NCBI RefSeq assembly: GCF_023016045.1
Contig: NZ_JALKAP010000004.1
Span: 355,328 to 419,327 of the forward strand
Direction: 5' to 3'
Source: Marinobacter sp. S6332
Lineage (GTDB): Bacteria > Pseudomonadota > Gammaproteobacteria > Pseudomonadales > Oleiphilaceae
DNA length: 64,000 nucleotides
A program made the translations under genes and the position numbers. The notes below the pieces were generated by a model. The model worked only from the letters and a program-made list of their open reading frames with translations, searched no databases and had not been told where the DNA came from. Positions 1 through 9,688 of the stretch are shown piece after piece; the first letter of the stretch is position 1, and every line of letters begins with the position of its first letter.

Positions 1-1
1 G

Positions 2-802
2 GCTAATGCTAAAGAAACTGTCTCCAGAACGCTGCTTGTTGCTCTGGTACTGAGTATCGTCTTTTCCGTAGTGGTATCAACCGCTGCGGTAGTGCTGCGC
101 CCGGCCCAGATCAAGAACCAGAATCTGGACATTAAAACCAATATTCTCGCAGCGGCGGGCATGCTGCCTAATGGAGCAGGCGCCGATGAAATCGAGAGTA
201 TTTTCGCGCAGTTTGATGTGCGCTTGGTAGATTTGGAAACCGGCGATTATGTAGAGCCGTCTTTCGTGGAAGTAAGCGATCCCATGAAATACGATATGTA
301 TAAAGCTGCTTCAGATCCGAAGATGTCCACCAAGATCCCGTCGTCTGAGGATAAGGCCGGCATCAAACGCCGCCCCAATATCGCCAAGGTTTATACCCTG
401 AGCGAAAACGGAGAAATGAAGCGGGTAGTGCTTCCTATTCATGGATACGGGCTGTGGTCCACCCTTTACGGCTTCATGTCGCTTGAAGGAGACCTGAATA
501 CGATTGAAGGCCTTGGCTTCTATGCCCATGCGGAAACACCCGGGCTGGGCGGTGAAGTGGATAACCCGCGTTGGAAGTCCCAGTGGGTTGGCAAAGAACT
601 TTACGGTGAGGATAAAACTGAACCGCAGATTCGCCTGATGAAAGGTGGTGTTGACGCTAACGCAGCCGATAAAGAGCACAAGGTTGATGCGCTTTCCGGT
701 GCAACACTGACCAGTCGTGGCGTTCAGCAGTTGGTCAACTATTGGATGGGTGACCGGGGTTACGCACCGTTCCTCAAGAAACTTCGTGAAGGGGAGGCCT
801 GA
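2..802 (+). CDS. nqrC: Na+-translocating NADH:quinone reductase subunit C (5' end missing)
   Basis: Subunit C of the six-subunit Na+-NQR complex, which couples NADH oxidation by ubiquinone to Na+ export across the inner membrane. The frame is open from base 2, so the start codon lies just before the window; only a few residues should be missing. An N-terminal membrane segment (about residues 9-30 of the visible part) is followed by a periplasmic FMN-binding domain. The flavinylation motif SGATLTS near the C-terminus holds the Thr to which FMN is attached as a phosphoester in this family. nqrD starts 2 bases after the stop, so the genes are co-transcribed. The FMN is expected to be added by the ApbE encoded downstream. 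nqrA and nqrB are presumably upstream, outside the window. Confidence 0.96.
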   Translation, partial: ANAKETVSRTLLVALVLSIVFSVVVSTAAVVLRPAQIKNQNLDIKTNILAAAGMLPNGAGADEIESIFAQFDVRLVDLETGDYVEPSFVEVSDPMKYDMYKAASDPKMSTKIPSSEDKAGIKRRPNIAKVYTLSENGEMKRVVLPIHGYGLWSTLYGFMSLEGDLNTIEGLGFYAHAETPGLGGEVDNPRWKSQWVGKELYGEDKTEPQIRLMKGGVDANAADKEHKVDALSGATLTSRGVQQLVNYWMGDRGYAPFLKKLREGEA

Positions 803-804
803 TC

Positions 805-1470
805 ATGTCTGAAGTAACTGCCAAACAGGTTCTTTTCGAACCCATATTCAGTAACAACCCGATCGGACTACAGATCCTCGGTATCTGTTCTGCGCTGGCC
901 GTAACCACCAGCATGAACGTCACCATTGTTATGTGTCTGTCGGTTATCGCGGTTACCGCGTTTTCCAACCTGGCTGTGTCGCTGGTTCGTACCCAGATTC
1001 CGGGCAGTATCCGAATCATTGTTCAAATGACCATTATTGCCTCGCTGGTTATTGTGGTTGACCAGATTCTCAAGGCCTACGCCTACGAGATCAGTAAGCA
1101 GCTATCGGTATTCGTTGGTCTGATTATTACCAACTGTATCGTTATGGGCCGCGCTGAAGGTTTTGCCATGAAAAATGGCCCTTGGCTGAGTTTCTTGGAC
1201 GGCATCGGTAACGGCATGGGCTACTCAGTTATGCTGTTGTTTGTCGCATTTTTCCGGGAGCTGCTGGGTGCTGGTTCGCTGTTTGGCGTAACCCTGCTGA
1301 CACCGGTTAACGAAGGCGGGTGGTACATTACCAACGGCCTGCTTCTGTTGCCGCCTAGCGCGTTCTTTATTATTGGCTTGGCCATCTGGGGACTGCGTGC
1401 CTGGATGCCAGAACAAGTCGAAGAAGAGGACTACAAAATGTCCCGCCACACCCATAAGGAGGCCTTCTGA
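805..1470 (+). CDS. nqrD: Na+-translocating NADH:quinone reductase subunit D
   Basis: Integral membrane subunit of Na+-NQR, 221 residues, the usual length, with about six hydrophobic segments. NqrD and NqrE are homologous and, in known structures, together hold an intramembrane iron centre through conserved cysteines. The matching residues here are Cys28 (GICSAL) and Cys111 (ITNCIV). The start ATG follows nqrC by 2 bases with GGGGAGG upstream, and the stop overlaps the nqrE ATG as ATGG/TGATG, so translation is coupled. Assignment is firm from sequence and gene order. Confidence 0.97.
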   Translation: MSEVTAKQVLFEPIFSNNPIGLQILGICSALAVTTSMNVTIVMCLSVIAVTAFSNLAVSLVRTQIPGSIRIIVQMTIIASLVIVVDQILKAYAYEISKQLSVFVGLIITNCIVMGRAEGFAMKNGPWLSFLDGIGNGMGYSVMLLFVAFFRELLGAGSLFGVTLLTPVNEGGWYITNGLLLLPPSAFFIIGLAIWGLRAWMPEQVEEEDYKMSRHTHKEAF

Positions 1471-2078
1471 TGGAGCACTATATCAGTCTGCTTCTCAAAG
1501 CAATTTTCATTGAGAACATGGCGCTCGCGTTCTTCTTGGGGATGTGTACGTTCCTCGCCATTTCCAAGAAGATTGAAGCGGCTACTGGCCTTGGTATTGC
1601 AGTTGTGGTGGTTCTCACGCTGACTGTGCCGGTCAACAACCTGATCTACAACAACATCCTTCGTGAGGGTGCGTTGTCCTGGGCAGGCTTGCCGGATGTG
1701 GATCTGAGCTTCCTTGGGTTGATCACCTACATCGGTGTTATCGCGGCCATCGTTCAGATCATGGAGATGATACTGGATAAATATATTCCGGCACTTTATT
1801 CCGCACTTGGCGTGTTTCTTCCATTGATTACAGTTAACTGCGCCATCATGGGTGCGGCACTGTTCATGGTTGAGCGTGATTACACCTTCGGTGAGAGTGT
1901 GGTCTATGGCTTTGGTGCTGGCGTGGGCTGGGCTTTGGCCATCGTTGCTCTGGCAGGTATCCGTGAAAAGCTGAAGTACAGCGACGTTCCTGACGGGCTT
2001 CGTGGTCTGGGCATCACCTTCATTACTGTTGGTTTGATGTCCCTTGGCTTTATGTCCTTCTCAGGGATTTCCCTGTAA
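1470..2078 (+). CDS. nqrE: Na+-translocating NADH:quinone reductase subunit E
   Basis: Membrane subunit of Na+-NQR, 202 residues with about six transmembrane segments, homologous to NqrD and to RnfA. Cys26 (FLGMCTF) and Cys124 (ITVNCAI) match the pair that, with the two NqrD cysteines, ligates the intramembrane iron in characterised complexes. The ATG overlaps the last base of the nqrD stop codon and AAGGAGG lies just upstream, which fixes the start. A 37-base gap separates it from nqrF. Confidence 0.97.
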   Translation: MEHYISLLLKAIFIENMALAFFLGMCTFLAISKKIEAATGLGIAVVVVLTLTVPVNNLIYNNILREGALSWAGLPDVDLSFLGLITYIGVIAAIVQIMEMILDKYIPALYSALGVFLPLITVNCAIMGAALFMVERDYTFGESVVYGFGAGVGWALAIVALAGIREKLKYSDVPDGLRGLGITFITVGLMSLGFMSFSGISL

Positions 2079-2115
2079 TTCACCCGGTGATTCGGTTTAA
2101 CGAAAAGGCGAGACC

Positions 2116-3342
2116 ATGTATACAGAAATAATACTCGGCGTGGTCATGTTCACCGTTATCGTTCTGGCGCTTGTGGCGATCATCCTCGCGGCGAGATCCA
2201 AACTGGTAAGCACCGGTGATGTGACTATCGAAATCAATGACGACCCGGAACATACCGTGAAAACGGAAGCCGGTGGCAAACTACTGGGTACTTTAGCCGG
2301 TAGTGGTATCTTCCTATCGTCTGCCTGTGGCGGCGGCGGCACCTGCGCTCAGTGCAAATGTAAGGTGCTTGATGGCGGTGGCGCCATGCTGGCGACAGAA
2401 AAGACGCACTTCACGAATCGTGAAGAGAAGGAAGGCTGGCGTTTGTCGTGTCAGGTTCCTGTTAAACAGGATATGAAGATTGAAGTGCCGGAAGAGTTCT
2501 TCGGCGTGAAGAAGTGGGAATGTGAGGTTGTTTCCAACCACAACGTGGCTACCTTCATCAAAGAACTGGTACTCAAGCTGCCCGAAGGTGAGGAAGTTGA
2601 CTTCCGCGCTGGCGGTTATGTTCAGCTGGAGTGTCCTCCCTACGAAATCAACTTCAAAGATTTTGATATCGAGAAGGACTTCCACGGCGACTGGGACAAG
2701 CTTGATATTTGGCGCTATAAGGCGATCAACAAGGAAGAAACCATTCGCGCTTACTCCATGGCGAACTACCCGGAAGAGAAGGGCGTTCTCAAGTTCAATA
2801 TTCGTATTGCAACGCCGCCTCCGGGCACTGACCATCTGCCGGGCATCATGTCCAGCTACGTGTTCAACCTGAAGCCGGGCGATAAGGTTACGGTAATGGG
2901 GCCGTTTGGTGAGTTCTTCGCTAAGAAGACCGAAGCGGAAATGGTGTTTATCGGCGGTGGTGCCGGTATGGCGCCCATGCGTTCCCACATTTTCGACCAG
3001 CTCAAGCGCCTAAACTCCAAGCGTAAGATCAGCTTCTGGTACGGTGCACGAAGTGTCCGCGAGATGTTCTATGTGGAAGACTTCGACGGCCTTGCAGAAG
3101 AGAACGACAACTTCGAATGGCACGTCGCTCTTTCAGATGCGCAGCCAGAGGACAACTGGGAAGGCCCTACCGGCTTTATCCACAATGTGCTCTACGAGAA
3201 CTACCTGAAAGATCATCCGGCCCCCGAAGACTGTGAGTACTATATGTGTGGGCCCCCAATCATGAACGCATCTGTTATCAAGATGCTGAAAGATATGGGT
3301 GTAGAAGACGAGAATATTATGTTGGATGACTTCGGAGGCTAA
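2116..3342 (+). CDS. nqrF: Na+-translocating NADH:quinone reductase subunit F (NADH, FAD and 2Fe-2S)
   Basis: Entry point of electrons into Na+-NQR: it oxidises NADH in the cytoplasm through FAD and passes electrons to a [2Fe-2S] centre. The 408 residues show an N-terminal membrane anchor (about 4-26), a plant-type ferredoxin domain with Cys71, Cys77, Cys80 and Cys112, and a ferredoxin-NADP reductase-like domain with the FAD motif RAYSMANY (about 210) and an NAD-binding C-terminus containing YYMCGPP. Length and cysteine positions fit the family closely. GGCGAG precedes the ATG. The apbE gene follows after 9 bases. Confidence 0.98.
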   Translation: MYTEIILGVVMFTVIVLALVAIILAARSKLVSTGDVTIEINDDPEHTVKTEAGGKLLGTLAGSGIFLSSACGGGGTCAQCKCKVLDGGGAMLATEKTHFTNREEKEGWRLSCQVPVKQDMKIEVPEEFFGVKKWECEVVSNHNVATFIKELVLKLPEGEEVDFRAGGYVQLECPPYEINFKDFDIEKDFHGDWDKLDIWRYKAINKEETIRAYSMANYPEEKGVLKFNIRIATPPPGTDHLPGIMSSYVFNLKPGDKVTVMGPFGEFFAKKTEAEMVFIGGGAGMAPMRSHIFDQLKRLNSKRKISFWYGARSVREMFYVEDFDGLAEENDNFEWHVALSDAQPEDNWEGPTGFIHNVLYENYLKDHPAPEDCEYYMCGPPIMNASVIKMLKDMGVEDENIMLDDFGG

Positions 3343-3351
3343 GCCTTTTAA

Positions 3352-4404
3352 ATGACATCCCGCATATTTCAACCCGCCAGGGTCACTTTTGCCAGCGTCT
3401 TCACGGCGCTGGTGTTGGTGACTCTGGCGGGTTGCTCGTTTCAGCCAGATGAACAAATCTGGGAGATCTCAGGGCCGGTGTTTGGCACCAGCTATCATAT
3501 AAGTGTTGTGTTGCCTGAAGATCGCCAGCGACTTGAGGCGCTGGCTCAAGGCATCGAAGAGACACTGGACGGTGTTGATGCATCCATGTCGACATGGCGG
3601 AAAGACTCCGAGCTTTCAAAGCTCAATCGCCTTGAGGATCAGTCAGACTGGGTTCCGGTGTCGGAACCGCTCTATGAAGTGCTCTCCAGGTCAGCCGAAA
3701 TCTCTCGCCTAACGGAGGGCGCATTCGATGTAACTATAGGGCCGGTGGTCAATCTGTGGGGCTTTGGGCCGGAGGCTCGGCCGGAACAGGTTCCGTCGGA
3801 CGATGACTTAGCCCAAGTACTGGCCTCAACCGGTTTTGAGCACCTCTCACTTCGGGCGCAACCGCCTGCTTTAAAAGCCTCCCAGCCTCAGTATATTGAC
3901 TTGTCCGCCATCGCCAAAGGGTATGGTGTAGACGTAGTGGCACGCTATCTTGATAGTGAGGGCTTAAAAGCTTACCTCGTGGAAATCGGCGGTGAGGTGC
4001 GCACGCAAGGAATAAAACCTGACGGCAGTGTATGGCGACTTGCCATCGAGCAGCCGTCTGAGGGCGGACAACATGCAGTAAACCGTATTGTTAATCTGCC
4101 TTCCAAGGCGATGGCAACCTCTGGTGACTATCGTAACTATTACGAATCGGAAGGGCGTCGTTTCTCCCATACAATAGACCCAGAAACTGGAAAACCGATT
4201 ACGCACCATTTGGCATCTGTAACGGTTATCGCCGACGACAGCATGACTGCTGATGCGTTAGCTACTGGTTTCACAGTAATGGGTTATGAGCGGGCATTTG
4301 GGCTTGCCACACGGGAGAATATTCCGGCCTATTTTATTATCCGGGCGGAAAACGGATTCGAGTCGCACCAGACTCCGGCGTTTTCTTCCTACGTTACTCA
4401 GTAA
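3352..4404 (+). CDS. apbE: FAD:protein FMN transferase, lipoprotein
   Basis: ApbE attaches FMN from FAD to Thr residues of periplasmic domains, here expected to be NqrC (and NqrB) of the adjacent operon. The 350-residue protein begins with a lipoprotein signal; the lipobox LAGC places the lipidated Cys at residue 28. Family motifs are visible: GTSYH after the signal, DLSAIAKGYGVD in the Mg/FAD-binding core, and the C-terminal HTIDPETGKP. The GGAGG at the end of nqrF is 14 bases from the ATG, so translation probably also depends on coupling to nqrF. The position directly after nqrF supports the maturation role. Confidence 0.96.
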   Translation: MTSRIFQPARVTFASVFTALVLVTLAGCSFQPDEQIWEISGPVFGTSYHISVVLPEDRQRLEALAQGIEETLDGVDASMSTWRKDSELSKLNRLEDQSDWVPVSEPLYEVLSRSAEISRLTEGAFDVTIGPVVNLWGFGPEARPEQVPSDDDLAQVLASTGFEHLSLRAQPPALKASQPQYIDLSAIAKGYGVDVVARYLDSEGLKAYLVEIGGEVRTQGIKPDGSVWRLAIEQPSEGGQHAVNRIVNLPSKAMATSGDYRNYYESEGRRFSHTIDPETGKPITHHLASVTVIADDSMTADALATGFTVMGYERAFGLATRENIPAYFIIRAENGFESHQTPAFSSYVTQ

Positions 4405-4416
4405 GGGGAGGGCAAT

Positions 4417-4668
4417 ATGGGTACCTTTCTTCTGGTTTTATTGATCGTGGTTCTTCTGGTTGCTGGCATGTCTGTTGGTGTGATTTTTGGGCGAAAGCCC
4501 ATCAGTGGCACCTGTGGTGGTATTGGTGCTCTGGGCATCAGCTCTTCCTGCGACATTTGTGGTGGCAACACCCAGAAGTGTGAAGAAGAAAACCAGCGCG
4601 TGGCCTCGGAAGCCGCAGCGCCTGAAGATTTAGCCTATGATGCAACCAAGGCTGGTCGTAAGCGGTAA
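4417..4668 (+). CDS. nqrM: Na+-NQR maturation protein NqrM
   Basis: Small 83-residue membrane protein of the former DUF539 family. NqrM is known to be needed for assembly of active Na+-NQR, probably delivering iron to the NqrD/NqrE site. It has one N-terminal transmembrane segment (about 3-23) and a cluster of cysteines at 33, 45, 48 and 55 in a Gly-rich stretch, followed by a charged tail. GGGGAGGG lies 5 bases before the ATG. It is 12 bases after apbE, at the end of the nqr transcription unit. Confidence 0.94.
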   Translation: MGTFLLVLLIVVLLVAGMSVGVIFGRKPISGTCGGIGALGISSSCDICGGNTQKCEEENQRVASEAAAPEDLAYDATKAGRKR

Positions 4669-4733
4669 AACGCTAGCAGATTTCAAATAATCACAATTAC
4701 TTTTCACGACGTAGATAAGGAGTCACTGCGCGC

Positions 4734-6125
4734 ATGGCAGAATATCATTACGACGTCGTCGTTATCGGTGCTGGACCTTCTGGTGAGGGTGCGGCAATGA
4801 ATGCGACAAAGCACGGCAAGCGTGTTGCTATTGTTGAAGACAAACCCACGGTAGGGGGCAATTGCACCCATTGGGGAACGATTCCTTCCAAGGCTTTGCG
4901 TCACTCGGTTAAGCAAATCATAACTTTTAACACCAACCAGATGTTCCGGGATATTGGTGAGCCCCGCTGGTTCTCGTTTCCCCGAGTCTTGCAAAGTGCT
5001 CAGAAGGTTATAGGCAAACAGGTAAAGCTGAGAACCCAGTTTTACTCCCGTAACCGTGTTGACCTGATCAACGGGCGGGCCTCGTTTCTTGACCAGAATC
5101 GACTTGAAGTCCGCGGGAACAAGGCTGTAGAGACCCTGCATTTCAAACAGGCCGTCATCGCTACCGGCTCACGCCCGTATCTACCGCCTGATTTGGATTT
5201 CCGTCATCACAGGATTTACAACTCAGACACCATTCTCAACCTTTCCCATACACCGCGCACCCTGATCATCTATGGCGCAGGGGTTATTGGTTCGGAATAT
5301 GCGTCTATTTTTGCAGGTCTTGGTGTGAAAGTAGACCTTATCAACCCGGGCAGTCGCCTGCTGTCCTTCCTTGACGATGAAATCTCTGATGCACTGAGCT
5401 ACCACCTACGCAATAACGGTGTGCTAGTGCGCCATAACGAAGAATACGAGTCTGTGGATGGCGACGACCATGGTGTGGTGCTGTCGCTGAAGTCAGGCAA
5501 GAAGATTCGTGCAGATGCGTTTCTCTGGTGTAATGGCCGAAGTGGTAACACAGATAGCCTAGGGCTTGAGAATGTTGGCTTAACGCCCAACGGGCGTGGC
5601 CAGCTTTCAGTAGATGAGCATTACCGCACCGAGATAGAGAACATCTATGCAGCCGGGGATGTTATCGGGTGGCCAAGCTTGGCAAGTGCCGCTTACGATC
5701 AGGGGCGCTCCGCCTCTTCAGATATCGTTGATGATGACTACTTCCGTTTCGTCACAGATGTGCCTACGGGTATCTATACGATTCCGGAGATCAGCTCCGT
5801 TGGTAAAACCGAGCGTGAGCTGACGGAAGCCAAAGTGCCCTATGAAGTTGGTCAGGCCTTTTTCAAGGATCTTGCCCGGGCACAGATTACCGGCGAAGCA
5901 GTGGGTATGCTGAAAATCCTGTTCCACCGGGAGACCAGAGCCATTCTGGGGATTCACTGTTTTGGTGACCAGGCTGCAGAAATCGTCCATATCGGTCAGG
6001 CGATTATGAATCAGGAAGGTGAGGCTAACTCACTGAACTACTTTATCAATACTACGTTCAACTACCCGACTATGGCTGAAGCTTATCGGGTAGCTGCATT
6101 AAATGGCCTGAACCGGATCTTCTAA
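4734..6125 (+). CDS. sthA: Soluble pyridine nucleotide transhydrogenase
   Basis: Cytoplasmic FAD enzyme that moves hydride between NADPH and NAD+, usually to dispose of excess NADPH. The 463 residues show the N-terminal FAD fold ([11 protein letters not shown]), a central NAD(P) fold ([13 protein letters not shown]) and the C-terminal dimerisation domain of the class I disulfide oxidoreductases. The usual redox CxxxxC is reduced to CTHWGT (Cys44, Thr49), which is the diagnostic difference between SthA and dihydrolipoamide dehydrogenase. AAGGAG lies 11 bases before the ATG. A 65-base gap separates it from nqrM. The placement suggests joint management of NADH and NADPH, an inference. Confidence 0.95.
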   Translation: MAEYHYDVVVIGAGPSGEGAAMNATKHGKRVAIVEDKPTVGGNCTHWGTIPSKALRHSVKQIITFNTNQMFRDIGEPRWFSFPRVLQSAQKVIGKQVKLRTQFYSRNRVDLINGRASFLDQNRLEVRGNKAVETLHFKQAVIATGSRPYLPPDLDFRHHRIYNSDTILNLSHTPRTLIIYGAGVIGSEYASIFAGLGVKVDLINPGSRLLSFLDDEISDALSYHLRNNGVLVRHNEEYESVDGDDHGVVLSLKSGKKIRADAFLWCNGRSGNTDSLGLENVGLTPNGRGQLSVDEHYRTEIENIYAAGDVIGWPSLASAAYDQGRSASSDIVDDDYFRFVTDVPTGIYTIPEISSVGKTERELTEAKVPYEVGQAFFKDLARAQITGEAVGMLKILFHRETRAILGIHCFGDQAAEIVHIGQAIMNQEGEANSLNYFINTTFNYPTMAEAYRVAALNGLNRIF

Positions 6126-6137
6126 TCTGTTCAGTGC

Positions 6138-6929
6138 TCAGCTGGCGGGCAATTTTTCATTGCCCGCCGCCATTTCATTTCGATCGGGCAGTGCCAGAGC
6201 CGTGCGTGCACGGTTGTCGAAGAACATGCGTGTACTTGTGGGATAGTCTGTAATAACGCTGTCTACGCCCATAGCTTCTAGCCGAAGCATGTCTTGAATG
6301 CGGTTAACCGTCCAACAGGAAACGTGCATTTCCCTGCGCCGAGCGTTTTCTACAAGTTCTGGTGAGCACAGTTTCCAGTTAATGCAAAGGTATTCACATC
6401 CTAGCCTTGCTGCCTGCCCAATCGGCCTCGGGAAGCGTCTTTCTGCTACCAGCCCGGTACGAATACGTTTATTTCTTCTGCGAATTTCTTTCAAAAACCA
6501 TGTGTCTGAGGAAGTAATTGCCGCCGTTTGATAGAGGTCCCGATGTTGGATAATTTCCGTTAGCCGGTTGCAGAGGATATTCAGTCTAGCGCGGGAGTCT
6601 TTTTTTACCTCAAGCTGGAAATGTTCAATATCGTTGAACTGATCCAGCAAATCCTCAAGCGACGGAATTCCTGCTCTTTCTGGCCAAGGACTTGTGTTTT
6701 TACGGGCGTCCATTGCAGCAAGCTCTGCGGCGGTGTAATTGCTTACCTCGCCTTTTTGGCCGGTAGTGCGGTCGGTTGTAAGGTCGTGCACCAGAACCGG
6801 TTTGCCATCTTTTGATAGCACCAGATCCAGCTCGAAATGCCTAACGCCCTGCCGGTAAGCGTGTTTAAATCCGGGTAGGGTATTTTCGGGGGCTTCACCT
6901 TTAGCCCCCCGGTGTCCGTAGACAATCAT
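6138..6929 (-). CDS. Glycerophosphodiester phosphodiesterase family protein
   Basis: Likely hydrolyses glycerophosphodiesters from phospholipid turnover to glycerol-3-phosphate and an alcohol. The 263-residue protein has the GDPD TIM-barrel signatures: YGHRGAKGEAPENT at the N-terminus (catalytic His and Glu), FELDL and VLVHD for metal binding, and SCWTVN and VITDYP near the C-terminus. There is no signal peptide, so it should be cytoplasmic, like UgpQ. Its ATG overlaps the stop of the DAHP synthase gene by 4 bases (6926-6929), so the two are translationally coupled. The biological reason for that pairing is not evident. Confidence 0.88.
   Translation of the reverse strand: MIVYGHRGAKGEAPENTLPGFKHAYRQGVRHFELDLVLSKDGKPVLVHDLTTDRTTGQKGEVSNYTAAELAAMDARKNTSPWPERAGIPSLEDLLDQFNDIEHFQLEVKKDSRARLNILCNRLTEIIQHRDLYQTAAITSSDTWFLKEIRRRNKRIRTGLVAERRFPRPIGQAARLGCEYLCINWKLCSPELVENARRREMHVSCWTVNRIQDMLRLEAMGVDSVITDYPTSTRMFFDNRARTALALPDRNEMAAGNEKLPAS
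6144..6168. terminator. Hairpin between convergent sthA and GDPD genes
   Basis: A perfect 10-bp stem (GGCGGGCAAT / ATTGCCCGCC) with a 5-base loop lies just after sthA and inside the last codons of the opposing gene. It is well placed to end both transcripts, but neither side has a clean T-run, so it may act as an RNA end stabiliser instead. Confidence 0.45.
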
Positions 6930-8053
6930 TCCGGTGTTTCACCTTTTAAGCGTTGGTAAATGGCCTGACGTTTTTTCCAAGTGTCGTGACACAACTGAAT
7001 ATCTTCCAGATAGGCCGGGAGTTCGTTCATCAGCAGCGCCTGAGGCCCGTCTACCAGTGCTTTTTCAGGTTTAGGGTGGAAGTCCACCAGCACCATGTTC
7101 GCCCCTGCAATCACGCCTTGTGCCGTTGCGTGCATCACGTCGAGAATGCCATCGGGGGATTTTTCACGGGTGCCAACAGAGTGCGACGGGTCTACACAGA
7201 CAGGCATGCGCGTCAGCCTCTTAACAGCGGGCACGTGAGCAAAGTCCACCATGTTACGGTGTGGCTGGCCAGCTTCGGTTTTCATGCCGCGTAAGCAGAA
7301 AATAACGTTTGCATTGCCTTCACTGGCCAGATATTCCGCGGCATTCAGGGATTCGTTTAGAGTAATGCCAAACCCGCGCTTGAGTAGAACGGGATAGGTG
7401 CTCTGACGGCCAATGGCTTTCAACAGTTCAAAGTTCTGGGTGTTGCGGGTACCCACCTGAAGCATGACGCCTGTCGGCCGCCCAAGCTTTTCTAAACAGG
7501 TATCAATTTCTTCAATGTGGCTTTCATGGGTGATTTCCATGGCCACTACTTTGATGCCGTGTTTACCTGCTTTTTCAAATACCCAGGGTAGACAGCCTTT
7601 ACCATGACCCTGAAACGAGTAAGGGTTGGTGCGGGGCTTGTAGGCGCCCATGCGGGTGCATACCTGACCGTTCTGCTCCAACGCCTTCAGCATCATTTCT
7701 ACATGCTCTGGTATATCGACGGCACAGAGCCCTGCAAAAATATTGAGGTTGGATTGATTGAAATCCACCCCGTTATAGCTGAAGCCGGTTTGCCGATTAT
7801 CATCCCGGTGGCGGCCAAGAATCCGATAGTCGTCGGATATGCGAATGGCCCGCTCGACCGCGGGTAGGGCTTCAATTTCTTCTTTGTCTAGAGGCTTTGT
7901 GTCGCCCAGTAGATATATTTCGGTCAGCCGTTGGCTGACTCCCTGAATTTCGTGGACGCGTACAGTTACGCCGGACAGGTTTTCCAGATAATGCATTGTC
8001 TGGCGATAGGCTTCGCTGTCGAGCGGTGTATTGGGGTGAAGAATAGCTAGCAT
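6926..8053 (-). CDS. 3-deoxy-7-phosphoheptulonate (DAHP) synthase, type I-beta like
   Basis: First step of the shikimate pathway, condensing phosphoenolpyruvate and erythrose 4-phosphate. The 375 residues comprise an N-terminal ferredoxin-like regulatory domain of about 90 residues and the catalytic barrel. Recognisable motifs are AGLCAVD (metal Cys), GAYKPRTNPYSFQG (PEP binding), LLKRGFG and DPSHSVG (metal His). The extra N-terminal domain and these motifs fit the beta subclass of type I enzymes rather than the E. coli AroFGH type, so feedback control may occur through that domain (inference). It sits between a TerB-like gene (9-base gap) and the GDPD gene. Confidence 0.92.
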   Translation of the reverse strand: MLAILHPNTPLDSEAYRQTMHYLENLSGVTVRVHEIQGVSQRLTEIYLLGDTKPLDKEEIEALPAVERAIRISDDYRILGRHRDDNRQTGFSYNGVDFNQSNLNIFAGLCAVDIPEHVEMMLKALEQNGQVCTRMGAYKPRTNPYSFQGHGKGCLPWVFEKAGKHGIKVVAMEITHESHIEEIDTCLEKLGRPTGVMLQVGTRNTQNFELLKAIGRQSTYPVLLKRGFGITLNESLNAAEYLASEGNANVIFCLRGMKTEAGQPHRNMVDFAHVPAVKRLTRMPVCVDPSHSVGTREKSPDGILDVMHATAQGVIAGANMVLVDFHPKPEKALVDGPQALLMNELPAYLEDIQLCHDTWKKRQAIYQRLKGETPE

Positions 8054-8062
8054 GCGATCTCC

Positions 8063-8527
8063 TTAATGATCTAAAGACTCAGAGCGGGCGCTCTCAGCCT
8101 TGTGCCGTGCCTGCATGAATTCCCTGTGGTTAAGGTGCAATAAATCAGCAATACGGCGAATTAGGTGTTCTTCGTATTTGTCGATGCGATCATCTGCCAG
8201 AGCAACGTGCCAGATGCTTTCCAGTAGTGCCTGCTTACCGTCTTGATCCAGTGCATCGTTTATTTGCCCGGTAAACTCATAAAGTGAAGTGGCATCCTCG
8301 GCCTGACTTAACGCAGTGGCTAGTATTTCTTCCGCTTCTTCACGAGTTATCTGATGGGCTTTGACGGCGCAATCCACGATAACTTGTAGCTCGCGCTTAT
8401 CCTGATCACTGTCTACTCGTGAAAGCTGAACCATCAAAGCAGTGGCTGCGATCGCAAGCTGGTGGTCATCGGGTTTATGATGCTCCGTTTCCGGCGCACT
8501 AAACAGTTTTTTCAGGCTCTCAATCAT
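8063..8527 (-). CDS. TerB-like tellurite-resistance domain protein
   Basis: About 154 residues, all-helical, with the TerB pattern: LAIAATALMVQLSRVDSD in the first helix pair and a second acidic repeat (ALADDRIDKYEEHLIRRIAD). Such acidic pairs bind divalent metal in TerB homologues. Many stand-alone TerB domains have no tested role and do not confer tellurite resistance. ATG at 8527 is chosen because it begins a conserved-looking helix; a GTG 9 bases upstream is also possible and neither has a convincing ribosome binding site. It precedes the DAHP synthase gene by 9 bases and is probably in the same transcript. Confidence 0.7.
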   Translation of the reverse strand: MIESLKKLFSAPETEHHKPDDHQLAIAATALMVQLSRVDSDQDKRELQVIVDCAVKAHQITREEAEEILATALSQAEDATSLYEFTGQINDALDQDGKQALLESIWHVALADDRIDKYEEHLIRRIADLLHLNHREFMQARHKAESARSESLDH

Positions 8528-8591
8528 AATCTGCACGGCTATTTAGGTGGATTAAGGGTGCTCCGAGATCGGGCCAAACGAATATTGCTAG

Positions 8592-9560
8592 TCAGGCAGC
8601 TTTGTTGGCCAATTGGCGAACCCGGTTTTCCAATTCAATCTGGTCGGAAGTAAAGCGGCGAATGCCGTCTGCAAGCTTTTCGGTGGCCATAGCATCTTCG
8701 TTGGATTCCCAACGGAAGCGCTTTTCATCCAGAATTCCAAAGCCATCGGTTGAAGAGGCACCGGTAGCTGTCAGCTGTTGCGCCAGCTTGCCGTTGTCGT
8801 CTTTCAGCTCCTGTAGCAATGCAGGGCTTATTGTAAGCCGGTCGCAGCCCGCCAGCATTTCGATCTCGCCGATATTGCGAAAGCTAGCGCCCATAACCAC
8901 AGTGCTGAAGCCATTTGCTTTGTAGTAGTTGTAGATTCGCGCCACCGATAGTACGCCGGGATCTTCTGCAGCAGGGAAGTGGTCGCGGCCGCTATTGGCA
9001 ATATGCCAGTCCAGAATGCGTCCCACGAAAGGTGAAATCAAAAAAGCGCCAGCTTGGGCGCAGGCAGCGGCCTGAACAAAAGAGAACAGAAGTGTGAGAT
9101 TGCAACGTATGCCTTCCTGCTCAAGTATTTCCGCAGCGCGAATACCTTCCCAAGTAGATGCAATCTTGATGAGGACCCGACTGGTATCCACGCCCTGCTG
9201 GTCATACAGTTCGATCAGGCGGCGTGCCCGCTTGAGTGTGGCCTCGGTATCAAAAGATAAACGCGCATCCACTTCGGTAGACACCACACCGGGTATCAGG
9301 CTGAGTATTTCCTGACCCGCCAGAACGGCAAGCATATCCGTGGCTAAGGTTAGTTGCTCTGAGTCTGAGCCACCCTGTTTACGTGCCATAGCAACGGCTT
9401 TTTCAAGCATGGGCCTATAGGCATCAGATGCAGCTGCCTTCAATAAGAGCGATGGATTTGTGGTGGCATCCTCAGGGCGCCATTGCGCAATAGCATCGAT
9501 ATCGCCGGTATCTGCCACTACGGTGGTCATGGTTTTCAGTTGGTCGAGCTTGTTGGTCAT
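8592..9560 (-). CDS. tal: Transaldolase
   Basis: Pentose phosphate pathway enzyme transferring a dihydroxyacetone unit between sedoheptulose 7-phosphate and glyceraldehyde 3-phosphate. The 322-residue protein has the N-terminal signature ATTNPSLL and the Schiff-base lysine in [12 protein letters not shown], typical of the TalB subfamily. The frame is open further upstream, but ATG at 9560 (MTNKLDQLK) is preceded by GGGACGA and gives the normal family length. It supplies the pathway whose erythrose 4-phosphate feeds the DAHP synthase encoded downstream, a plausible metabolic link. Confidence 0.95.
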   Translation of the reverse strand: MTNKLDQLKTMTTVVADTGDIDAIAQWRPEDATTNPSLLLKAAASDAYRPMLEKAVAMARKQGGSDSEQLTLATDMLAVLAGQEILSLIPGVVSTEVDARLSFDTEATLKRARRLIELYDQQGVDTSRVLIKIASTWEGIRAAEILEQEGIRCNLTLLFSFVQAAACAQAGAFLISPFVGRILDWHIANSGRDHFPAAEDPGVLSVARIYNYYKANGFSTVVMGASFRNIGEIEMLAGCDRLTISPALLQELKDDNGKLAQQLTATGASSTDGFGILDEKRFRWESNEDAMATEKLADGIRRFTSDQIELENRVRQLANKAA

Positions 9561-9688
9561 TCGTATAGTCGTCCCGATTGATATTTTTATCAGCACATCC
9601 GACTCCCGGATGCGGGTTGTGCTTCTACAATAACGGGCTGTAAAGGCAGGAACAAGACAGCAAAACGTTAGGTTCTGGCAATACAACG

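Noticed and set aside
4734..6125. Dihydrolipoamide dehydrogenase as an alternative name for the sthA product
   Set aside because: The redox disulfide is missing (CTHWGT), and there are no 2-oxoacid dehydrogenase genes nearby.
9561..9686. N-terminal extension of the transaldolase frame
   Set aside because: The extra 42 residues are not family-like, while ATG 9560 has a ribosome site and gives the normal length.
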